In this document: one piece after another, positions 1 to 5,402 of the stretch
Position numbering within the stretch: the stretch's first letter is position 1
Layout of the letters: each line of letters starts with the position of its first letter
DNA from: Deltaproteobacteria bacterium
GTDB taxonomy: Bacteria; Myxococcota; Myxococcia; Myxococcales; Myxococcaceae
DNA length: 5,402 bases
Reading direction: 5' to 3'
Assembly (NCBI GenBank): GCA_016875515.1
Contig: VGRA01000225.1
Span: forward strand, 1 to 5,402
The notes under the pieces: generated by a model
The model's database searches: none
Seen by the model: the letters and a program-made list of their open reading frames with translations, nothing else
What the model was told of the DNA's origin: nothing
Program-made: the position numbers and the translations under genes

Positions 1-714
1 GAGGCATGGCTCGCACAGGACAAGGTGAAGGCGTTCCTGGCGGACCGGCAGAAGTTCATCCCGGCGGGCTGGAAGCGTCCCGAGCAGGTGGACGACCTCG
101 TCCGCATGGTCCACGCCGGGCTGCACCTTCCCGTGGAGCTGGAAAAGGGCGAGCGAATCGACGGGCTCGGGACCTTGCCGCTCCACCGCGAGGTGGATTT
201 CTACATGCCCTGGCCGGACGGTGGGGGACAGCTCCCGAGTGGTCGCTGGCGCGTGGAGAACGGCTTCCTCAACGGCAGCATGGACTTCGTCTTCGAGCAC
301 AAGGACCGCGTCTACTTCGGGGACTGGAAGTCCAACGCGCTGGGCGGCTACGCGCCCGAGTCGATCCAGCGGGCGGTGGCGGCCTCCTACGAGGCACAGG
401 TCCGCATCTACACGCTCGCGCTGTGCCGGGCCTGGGGCATCACCGACGAGGGGGACTACACGAAGCGTTTCGGCGGTGCCCTCTACCTGTTCCTCCGCGG
501 GTTCAACGGGATGGGCAACGGCGTGGGTCTCTTCAAGCCCGCGTGGAAGTCGCTGACGGAGCTCGAAGAGAAGTTGAAGCGCCTGGGCGACGAGCGCGCG
601 CGCATGCCTCCCGAGCGGGAAGAGGAGCGCGTGGAGTCCACCGGCAAGGCCGACAAGGACGACGACGATCAGGATCAAGACGGGCCGGACGCCCCGGACG
701 AGGAGGCAGCATGA
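1..714 (+). CDS. recB: RecB C-terminal part (exonuclease V beta subunit, nuclease domain), 5'-truncated by window edge
   Basis: The frame is open from base 1, so the gene starts upstream; 237 codons are visible, ending in TGA at 712-714. RecB is the 3'-5' helicase and sole nuclease subunit of RecBCD, which processes double-strand DNA ends in the cytoplasm. The visible part is the RecB-family PD-(D/E)xK nuclease. Counting codon 1 at base 1, the metal ligands are D95 (in GSMDFVF), D108 and K110 (in GDWKSN). They are followed by the Q133-x3-Y137 motif (QVRIYTLAL) and the RecB-specific FGGALYLFLRG at 157-167, which closely matches the E. coli protein. The helicase domains and the upstream active-site histidine lie outside the window. 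After the nuclease fold comes a tail rich in Asp and Glu that E. coli RecB lacks. The stop overlaps the recD start. An internal GTG at 25 is not the real start, because homology continues across the window edge. Confidence 0.95.
   Translation, partial: EAWLAQDKVKAFLADRQKFIPAGWKRPEQVDDLVRMVHAGLHLPVELEKGERIDGLGTLPLHREVDFYMPWPDGGGQLPSGRWRVENGFLNGSMDFVFEHKDRVYFGDWKSNALGGYAPESIQRAVAASYEAQVRIYTLALCRAWGITDEGDYTKRFGGALYLFLRGFNGMGNGVGLFKPAWKSLTELEEKLKRLGDERARMPPEREEERVESTGKADKDDDDQDQDGPDAPDEEAA
700..706 (+). promoter_or_regulatory. Shine-Dalgarno for recD inside the recB 3' end
   Basis: GAGGAGG lies four bases before the ATG at 711, within the last codons of recB. It fixes the recD start and, with the ATGA stop/start overlap, argues for translational coupling of the two subunits. 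Confidence 0.8.
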
Positions 715-2870
715 GCGGGAGCTTCGTTTCACTGGACGTGGCCGGGAGTGCCCTGTCCGCGTGGCGGAAGCGGTCCGATTGGGCGCAGGCCCACCCGGAG
801 GCGGTGCCGGCGCCGGTGTTCCCCGGGCCCGCTGGGATCCCCCCGGAGGTGCTCGAGACGCTCGAGGACGGCCACCGGCTGCTGCCGCTCGCGCACGAGC
901 TCTCCAGGCTTGCGCCCGAGGGGCAGGACCGGGAGGTGGCGCTGGTGCTGGGCCTGTCCATGCTGCTGCTGACCCAGGGCGGTAGCACCACGCTGCCGCG
1001 GATGGACGAGGGTCGTCAGGAGCTGGTCCGGTTGCTCGAGCAGCTGGACCCCGGGCACCGCGCCTCGCCTGCGGTGCTGCGGCTGTTCGACACCGGGAAG
1101 ATCCCCAAGGGGCTCGCGGCGTTGGTGGCAAAAGACGGCGGTGCGCCGCTCCTGCTGGAACCTGATCGGTTGTCGCTGCACCGCTTCGCCCGCCTCGAGC
1201 AGCGGCTGGGGGAAGCGTTGGCTGGGCACCTGGCGCAGAAGCCCTTCTCGGGTGCGCCGGTGGCCGGGGCGCGCGCGGCGTTCGAGGAGGTGGGGAAGGG
1301 CCTCGGCACCATGCACTGGGCGTTGGACCAGGAGTGGGCGCTGCTCAACGCGCTCCACCTGCCGTTCTCCGTCATCTCCGGAGGGCCGGGGACGGGGAAG
1401 ACGACCATCGTGGTGTCGCTGTTGCGGATCCTCGCTCGAATGGGGGTGTCAGCGCAGCGGATGGCGCTGGCGGCGCCCACGGGGAAGGCGGCCAACCGGA
1501 TCTACGAAGAGGTTCAGAAGCAGTTGAAGGAGGAGAAGGAGAGGGCGAAGAAGGAGAAGCGGACGCCGCACCCGGCAGACGAGGCGCTGAAAGACCTCCC
1601 GGAGCCGCGCACCTTGCACCGGCTGCTCGGGTACTCGCCGTCCCGGGACCGGTTCGGGCTGGACGACGTGAACCCCATCGAGGCGGACCTCGTGGTGGTG
1701 GACGAGTGCTCCATGGTGGACCTGTTCCTGATGGAGCGGTTGTTCCGCGCCTTCAAGCCGGAGACGGGGAAGGTGAAGCGGTTGGTGCTGCTCGGGGACG
1801 CCAACCAGCTGCCGTCCGTGGAGGCGGGGATGGTGCTCTTCCACCTGGCGAGCTTCACCCAGCCCCTCCAGCGGCCGTGGCATTCGTGGGTGCTGGGCAA
1901 GGGGAAGGGCACCCTGTCCAAGCCCGTGGCCTCATCCGAGGATCCTCGGGCCCATTACCTGACGACGCTGACGTACAGCCACCGCATGGACCCGAACCGC
2001 GAGGATGGGCGCGCCATCTTCGAGTACGCGGAGGCCATCCGGGAGGAGAAGGCCGCGTCCTTCGTGGGGACGGGGCCGTGCGTGTTGACGCCGAAGACGT
2101 CACCCGCCGAGTTGGCCTTCTCCCACGTGGAGCACCTGGCGCACGACGGGTCGGACCGGAAGCCGCCCGAGGCGTTCTTCGAGCGGTGGTGGGATCGACG
2201 GTGGAGCGCGCACAAGGCGCTGCGGCGCAAGATCTTCACCTTCAACGAGAAGGGGGATTTGCCAAAGGACGACGAGACGGGGCTCCGCGCCCTCGTGCAG
2301 GCGGCCGACTCGCAGCGGATCCTTTGCCTGACGCGCGGCAAGGGGCTGGACGGCGCCGAGCGCGCCAACGCCTGGTTCTCCAAGCGGCGGAGGCGGGAGG
2401 ACGAAGCGGAGCAGCGGAAGATCCATTCCCGCCTGGGTTTCATGGCGGGCGAGCCGGTCATCGTGACGGTGAACGACTACACGCAGCGGCTGTTCAACGG
2501 CTACTCGGGGATCGTGGTCTGGACGAAGCGTGGACAGGAGCCTGCGCGGCTGCGCGCCGTGTTCGAACAGCCGCAGGGGCTGCTCGCCTACGAGCTGGAT
2601 GATCTCAAGGGCCGGCTGCAGCACGCCTACGCGTTGACGGTGCACAAGGCGCAGGGATCACAGGTGGAGTGCGCAGCGCTGCTGTTGCCGCGGGAGGCCA
2701 CCTCTCCGCTGCTGGTGAAGCAGCTCGTGTACACGGCGGTCAGCCGCGCCAGCAAATCCGTGGTGCTGGTGGGGGACATCCAGCGCGTGGTGGACGCGGT
2801 GAAGCGGCCCATCCGCCGGTTCAGCGCGGTGCTGGACCGTGCGAAGGCGGCCGCCCCAGCGGTGGATTAG
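711..2870 (+). CDS. recD: RecD, exonuclease V alpha subunit (5'-3' SF1B helicase)
   Basis: 719 residues, against about 608 in E. coli RecD. RecD is the fast 5'-3' motor of RecBCD and controls nuclease activity around Chi recognition. Residues 1 to about 200 match the position of the RecC-binding N-terminal domain and are weakly conserved. The helicase motifs are complete and in order: Walker A GGPGTGKTT at 224-232 (K230); Ia APTGKA at 255-260; TLHRLLG at 301-307; Walker B DECSM at 331-335, with Cys where E. coli has Ala; GDANQLPSV at 362-370; LTYSHRM at 420-426; GFMAGEPVIVTVNDY starting at 576, then LFNG at 594-597; TVHKAQGSQ at 643-651; and YTAVSRA at 674-680. A Lys/Glu-rich insert occupies about 269-284. 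The ATG is chosen because it has a strong Shine-Dalgarno and overlaps the recB stop. The frame is open further upstream, but only as read-through of recB. It is cotranscribed with recB, and its TAG overlaps the stop of the convergent gene. Confidence 0.96.
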   Translation: MSGSFVSLDVAGSALSAWRKRSDWAQAHPEAVPAPVFPGPAGIPPEVLETLEDGHRLLPLAHELSRLAPEGQDREVALVLGLSMLLLTQGGSTTLPRMDEGRQELVRLLEQLDPGHRASPAVLRLFDTGKIPKGLAALVAKDGGAPLLLEPDRLSLHRFARLEQRLGEALAGHLAQKPFSGAPVAGARAAFEEVGKGLGTMHWALDQEWALLNALHLPFSVISGGPGTGKTTIVVSLLRILARMGVSAQRMALAAPTGKAANRIYEEVQKQLKEEKERAKKEKRTPHPADEALKDLPEPRTLHRLLGYSPSRDRFGLDDVNPIEADLVVVDECSMVDLFLMERLFRAFKPETGKVKRLVLLGDANQLPSVEAGMVLFHLASFTQPLQRPWHSWVLGKGKGTLSKPVASSEDPRAHYLTTLTYSHRMDPNREDGRAIFEYAEAIREEKAASFVGTGPCVLTPKTSPAELAFSHVEHLAHDGSDRKPPEAFFERWWDRRWSAHKALRRKIFTFNEKGDLPKDDETGLRALVQAADSQRILCLTRGKGLDGAERANAWFSKRRRREDEAEQRKIHSRLGFMAGEPVIVTVNDYTQRLFNGYSGIVVWTKRGQEPARLRAVFEQPQGLLAYELDDLKGRLQHAYALTVHKAQGSQVECAALLLPREATSPLLVKQLVYTAVSRASKSVVLVGDIQRVVDAVKRPIRRFSAVLDRAKAAAPAVD

Positions 2871-4516
2871 GCGCGGGGGAGCAGGGCCAGCCGCGGATCC
2901 CGGGCGAGCATCTCCTCGGTACACACCACCGTCAGCCCCGCGGTGGCGCGGGTGACGGCCATGCGCATCCGGGCCTCGTAGCGGTGGGCGCCTTCCTCCA
3001 GTTCCGCCAGGACGATCCACGGCCGCTCCAGCCCCTTGAAGCGGAGGAAGGTGTCCAGCACGACATGGCTGGCGGCCTCCGGCGCGTCCGCGTGGACGAG
3101 CCGGTGCGAGCCCAGCGTGGTCTGGTCGAAGAGGTTGCTGCGGGTCTGGCCGCCCAGGGTGACGACCGCGATGTCTGCCGGTGAGGCCCCGCGGCGAATG
3201 AGATCATCCACCATGTGCCGCACCCGTTCCGGCACCTTGCCCGCCGGCGCAACGGAGAGGCGAGGCGTGGCCTCCTCCACGGGCACCGAAGCGGGAAGGC
3301 TGGCACCGGGCTGGTACAGCGTCGCGAAGCGTGCGACGGGCTCGGGGCAGCGCTCCTGGCGCGGGAGCTTGAGTCGTCCCGGCCACTGGGCGAGCGCGGG
3401 AGGCAGCGGGCGGTCTGCCCAGAAGGCCTGTAGCGGATCATGGAACACCCACAGCTCCCGGTCCTGGGACAGCGCGAGCACCAGCTCCCAGTCGGAGCCC
3501 TCGAAGTCCTGGCCCTCGTCCACGGCGACGAAGCCGGGGGCGTCACCGGGAGGCGGGAGGGCGTCACACGCCGCCTGCAGGCTGACCTCGGCCCAGAACC
3601 TCGGCCCGTCCGCGGCGGTAGGGAGTCCGGCATTGCTGAGCAGCGAGACGGCGTGGCGGCGGATGGTGAGCGCGCGCGGGCGATCCGGGAGGGAGAACTC
3701 AGCGGCCAGGGCGGCGTCCACCTGGCGCGCGAGCGCGTCCGTGAAGCAGAGGTAGAGGACGCGCTTGCCGGCGCGCGCCTTGCGGCGGCAGAGCTCCAGG
3801 GCGAGAAGCGTCTTTCCAGTGCCGGCGCCGCCGGTGACGACGGCCCGGGGCATCTCCTCGGCAGCATCCAGCACGCGCAGTTGCTCTTCGTTGAGGGACA
3901 CCAGGCGGGCCTCGGCATCCTGGGCGCGGTCCTGCAGGGAGACGGTGGGGACCCAGGTGTCTCCCCAGAGGGCGTGGAGCGTGCCCATCCACTTCGCCCC
4001 GGCGGGGAGGCGGCCGCGCGGGATGCCCCGCTCTGCGAGCGCAATCAGCGCCGTGTCCAGCCATGCGAGATCCCGCTGGCCCAGCACCAGGCCATCCAGG
4101 TCACCGGACTCCGGCCCGGCGCTGAAGTCGCAGTCCGGGAAGGCGCAGGCGGTGCCGAAGGGCACCAGGTCTCCCGTCCGTGCCTTGAGCTCGTCCGCGA
4201 GGTTCCGGACGAACTGCTGCACCTGTGCCCGGGGGGCCTTCTTCATCTCCTGTCCGTTCTGCCGCCAATGCCCACCGCGCATCTCCACGGCGCCCCCCTT
4301 GATCTCCAGCACCAGGAGGCCCCGGTCCGGCACGGCGAACACGAAGTCCCCCTCGCCTTCGTAGTGGCCGTCCCGGCTGCGGAGCCTGAGCGAGTGCCAC
4401 GCCCGCCAGCCTGCGGGGAGCTTCTGCTTCAGCGCAGACCAGAGCTTCCGCTCCGCCTCGGAGGTGGTGGGGCGGGGGGCGTCTACGGGGAACAGTCGCG
4501 GGGCATTGGGAGACAA
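2867..4516 (-). CDS. NERD nuclease domain fused to UvrD-like SF1 helicase
   Basis: 549 residues. The N-terminal NERD (nuclease-related) domain spans about residues 18-135. It has E20 in SEAERKL, then a PD-(D/E)xK-like core with D57 (GEGDFVF) and E71-x-K73 (LVLEIKGG), and a later CAFPDCDF motif typical of the family. The SF1 helicase follows: LNEEQ at 208-212, Walker A GGAGTGKT at 229-236 (K235), Ia-like VLYLCFTDALA at 253-263, Walker B VDEGQD at 332-337, FHDPLQ at 358-363, motif V FKGLE at 493-497 and motif VI VTRA at 521-524. All catalytic residues expected for both domains are present, so it should be an active ATPase and plausibly a nuclease. The cellular role of such proteins is not established; DNA repair or anti-phage activity are the usual proposals. 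The TTG at 4516 is chosen because a TAG lies in frame 12 bases upstream of it and the N-terminal sequence looks family-like. There is no Shine-Dalgarno before it. The gene converges on recD and diverges from the transporter. Confidence 0.9.
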   Translation of the reverse strand: MSPNAPRLFPVDAPRPTTSEAERKLWSALKQKLPAGWRAWHSLRLRSRDGHYEGEGDFVFAVPDRGLLVLEIKGGAVEMRGGHWRQNGQEMKKAPRAQVQQFVRNLADELKARTGDLVPFGTACAFPDCDFSAGPESGDLDGLVLGQRDLAWLDTALIALAERGIPRGRLPAGAKWMGTLHALWGDTWVPTVSLQDRAQDAEARLVSLNEEQLRVLDAAEEMPRAVVTGGAGTGKTLLALELCRRKARAGKRVLYLCFTDALARQVDAALAAEFSLPDRPRALTIRRHAVSLLSNAGLPTAADGPRFWAEVSLQAACDALPPPGDAPGFVAVDEGQDFEGSDWELVLALSQDRELWVFHDPLQAFWADRPLPPALAQWPGRLKLPRQERCPEPVARFATLYQPGASLPASVPVEEATPRLSVAPAGKVPERVRHMVDDLIRRGASPADIAVVTLGGQTRSNLFDQTTLGSHRLVHADAPEAASHVVLDTFLRFKGLERPWIVLAELEEGAHRYEARMRMAVTRATAGLTVVCTEEMLARDPRLALLPRA

Positions 4517-4522
4517 GGGGGG
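4469..4522 (+). other. Cluster of six G-runs (relaxed G-quadruplex motif) over the NERD-helicase start
   Basis: The plus strand has G4 (4469-4472), G6 (4474-4479), G4 (4487-4490), G4 (4500-4503), G3 (4508-4510) and G6 (4517-4522), separated by spacers of 1, 7, 9, 4 and 6 bases. This strand is the template for the minus-strand gene, so its mRNA would be C-rich at the start codon. The 9-base spacer makes this a relaxed rather than a strict G-quadruplex motif, and G-runs are common in DNA this GC-rich. Confidence 0.4.
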
Positions 4523-4535
4523 AGGAGTCTACCGT

Positions 4536-4543
4536 CACGCGTG
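4536..4543. repeat. Perfect 8-bp palindrome CACGCGTG
   Basis: Dyad-symmetric octamer 20 bases upstream of the NERD-helicase TTG and about 130 bases upstream of the transporter start. It could be a half of an operator, but an 8-bp palindrome of mostly G and C is not rare at this base composition. Confidence 0.3.
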
Positions 4544-4560
4544 CTCGGAGACCGCCTCGT

Positions 4561-4613
4561 GGTGGCCAACAGCAGGTGGGTGGCGGAGGTGGTCACCCAC
4601 TACAGCCACCCGC
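4561..4613 (+). repeat. Nested and competing inverted repeats in the transporter leader
   Basis: GTGGGTG (4576-4582) pairs with CACCCAC (4594-4600). The stem extends inward by one G-U and one C-G pair to leave a 7-base loop. The same left arm (4576-4584) can instead pair with 4605-4613 (GCCACCCGC) over nine positions including one G-U. GGTGGC (4561-4566) can also pair with GCCACC (4605-4610), which would enclose the first hairpin. This could be an operator dyad or a leader RNA with alternative folds; function is inferred from symmetry only. Confidence 0.35.
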
Positions 4614-4664
4614 TTCCTCGGCAGCGTTGGAACGTGGAGCGGGAGTCGGAGTTGGAGGAGGCAC

Positions 4665-4670
4665 GGGAAG
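4665..4670 (+). promoter_or_regulatory. Possible Shine-Dalgarno for the cation transporter
   Basis: GGGAAG ends four bases before the proposed GTG start at 4675. A better purine match, GGAGGAGG at 4654-4661, sits 13 bases away, which is too far for normal spacing. This supports the GTG only weakly. Confidence 0.4.
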
Positions 4671-4674
4671 CCGC

Positions 4675-5402
4675 GTGGTACGGGGCGGGCATGGCTCGGC
4701 CGCCCGCAGCAGCCGCACGGCCGTCTTCCGCCCCAGGCGGGGCAGATGGCCGTGTCAGCGGCGCCTCCGGCTGGCCCTGGGCACATCGGTGCTGGGGGCC
4801 GCTGGGAAGTTCGCCGCCGGGTTGGCCAGCGTGAGCTCGGCCATGGTGTCCTCCGCGCTGGACTCGCTGGGGGACATCCTCGTGTCGGCGGTGAAGCTTT
4901 GGGTGGTGCGCTTCTCGGACGCGCCACCGGACGAGGAGCACAACTACCGCCACGCCCGCGTGGAGGAGCTGGGGGCCATGTTTGAGGGGGGCTTCATCTT
5001 CGCCGCCGGGGTGGTGGCGCTGTTCACGGCGGCGCGGCGGCCGTGGACCGCCGAGGCACCACAGGCCCCGGGGCTGGGGCTGGCGGTGATGGTGCCGGTC
5101 CTGGCCATGACGGCAGGCACCGTGGCTTGGGTGCGCAAGGTGGCGCGCGAGACCGGGAGCCTGGTGCTGAAGGCAGACGCCCTCCACTGCGCCACGGACA
5201 TCTGGATGAACGGTGGGGTGTTTGTGTCGCTGCTGATCGTGGAGCGCACCGGCTGTGGGTGGGTGGATCCGGTGGTGTCCCTGGGGATTGGGCTGTTCAT
5301 GCTGCGGGCGGCGCGCGGGATCGTGCTCGAGGGGTTCGACGTGTTGCTGAACCCCAGCTTGGACCGGGCGCAGGTGGAGCGCGTGGAGGCCATCCTCCGG
5401 GC
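4675..5402 (+). CDS. Cation diffusion facilitator (FieF/YiiP-type metal exporter), 3'-truncated by window edge
   Basis: 242 residues are visible, with no stop before the edge. It is an inner-membrane divalent-cation/proton antiporter, by family most likely exporting Zn or Fe(II). From the proposed GTG, site A is D63-x3-D67 (ALDSLGD) with H171-x3-D175 (LHCATD). Site B is D86, H89 and H93 (PDEEHNYRH), exactly as in E. coli YiiP. Likely membrane segments: about 33-54, 63-80, 99-118, 133-152, 175-190 and 198-217. The cytoplasmic C-terminal domain begins near 228 (SLDRAQVERVEAIL) and is mostly outside the window. GTG 4675 is the last ATG/GTG/TTG in this frame before TM1; GTG 4576 and TTG 4627 are alternatives. 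The first ~32 residues are Arg-rich and there is no in-frame ATG, so the exact start is uncertain. It diverges from the NERD-helicase gene. Confidence 0.9.
   Translation, partial: MVRGGHGSAARSSRTAVFRPRRGRWPCQRRLRLALGTSVLGAAGKFAAGLASVSSAMVSSALDSLGDILVSAVKLWVVRFSDAPPDEEHNYRHARVEELGAMFEGGFIFAAGVVALFTAARRPWTAEAPQAPGLGLAVMVPVLAMTAGTVAWVRKVARETGSLVLKADALHCATDIWMNGGVFVSLLIVERTGCGWVDPVVSLGIGLFMLRAARGIVLEGFDVLLNPSLDRAQVERVEAILR

Larger units (their letters stand above)
4517..4674. promoter_or_regulatory. Divergent intergenic region between NERD-helicase and cation transporter
   Basis: About 158 bases between the TTG start of the minus-strand gene and the proposed GTG start of the transporter, so it should hold promoters for both. 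I see no convincing sigma-70 -35/-10 pair or sigma-54 GG-N10-GC site on either strand. It contains the CACGCGTG palindrome, the inverted repeats at 4561-4613, and a purine-rich stretch at about 4630-4670 in which GGAG recurs. All three plus-strand frames are open here, but the products are Gly/Arg-rich and look non-coding. Confidence 0.55.

Noticed and set aside
6..710. Upstream extension of the recD frame, giving a 954-residue protein
   Set aside because: It is read-through in the +3 frame across recB, whose nuclease motifs are clear in frame 1. The extension is Arg/Gly-rich and has no family resemblance, and the ATG at 711 has a strong Shine-Dalgarno.
848..866. Two nearby copies of GCTCGAG
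   Set aside because: They encode parts of LETLED in recD and reflect repeated Leu-Glu codons; no wider repeat surrounds them.
1334..2602. 422-codon plus-strand frame inside recD
   Set aside because: Shadow frame of a gene with all its helicase motifs intact; its translation is low-complexity Gly/Ala/Arg typical of off-frame high-GC reading.
4779..4792. GG-N10-GC spacing resembling a sigma-54 promoter
   Set aside because: It lies in the codons of the first transmembrane segment of the transporter, and flanking bases do not match the TTGCA part of the consensus.
3440..4834. 464-codon plus-strand frame antisense to the NERD-helicase
   Set aside because: The minus strand carries the real, motif-complete gene. 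The antisense frame has no recognisable domain and then runs through the intergenic region and into the transporter in the wrong frame.
4464..4985. 173-codon plus-strand frame spanning the intergenic region and transporter start
   Set aside because: Out of frame with the transporter, whose metal-binding residues are all in frame 1; its product is Gly/Arg-rich.

Overview
This is GC-rich DNA in which almost every codon ends in G or C. With the gene content, this suggests a high-GC deltaproteobacterium, most plausibly a myxobacterium. That assignment is an inference from composition and protein style, not a database match. Coding density is very high: the only non-coding gap is about 158 bases, so no stretch over 300 bases lacks a gene. 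There are no RNA genes, CRISPR arrays, insertion sequences or attachment sites that I can support.

Layout. Positions 1-714 (+) are the 3' end of recB, carrying the PD-(D/E)xK nuclease domain of the RecBCD exonuclease V. Positions 711-2870 (+) are a complete recD, the 5'-3' SF1 helicase subunit. Its ATG overlaps the recB stop (ATGA), so the two are translationally coupled. Positions 2867-4516 (-) encode a 549-residue protein with an N-terminal NERD nuclease domain fused to a UvrD-like SF1 helicase. It converges on recD and the two stop codons overlap, so there is no intergenic terminator. Positions 4517-4674 are the divergent intergenic region, with an 8-bp palindrome and a nested or competing pair of inverted repeats. 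From about 4675 (+) to the window edge runs the start of a FieF/YiiP-type cation diffusion facilitator with both transmembrane metal sites intact.

How they work together. RecB and RecD (with RecC, presumably upstream) form one complex that unwinds and degrades DNA from double-strand ends. The NERD-helicase is a separate nuclease-helicase of unknown cellular role facing it tail to tail; the shared theme is DNA end processing, but nothing shows they act together. The cation exporter appears unrelated. Most of the window is ordinary chromosomal housekeeping sequence. The points worth a second look are the NERD-helicase and its odd 5' end (TTG start, no Shine-Dalgarno, G-run cluster on the template strand), the overlapping convergent stops, and the structured leader before the transporter.
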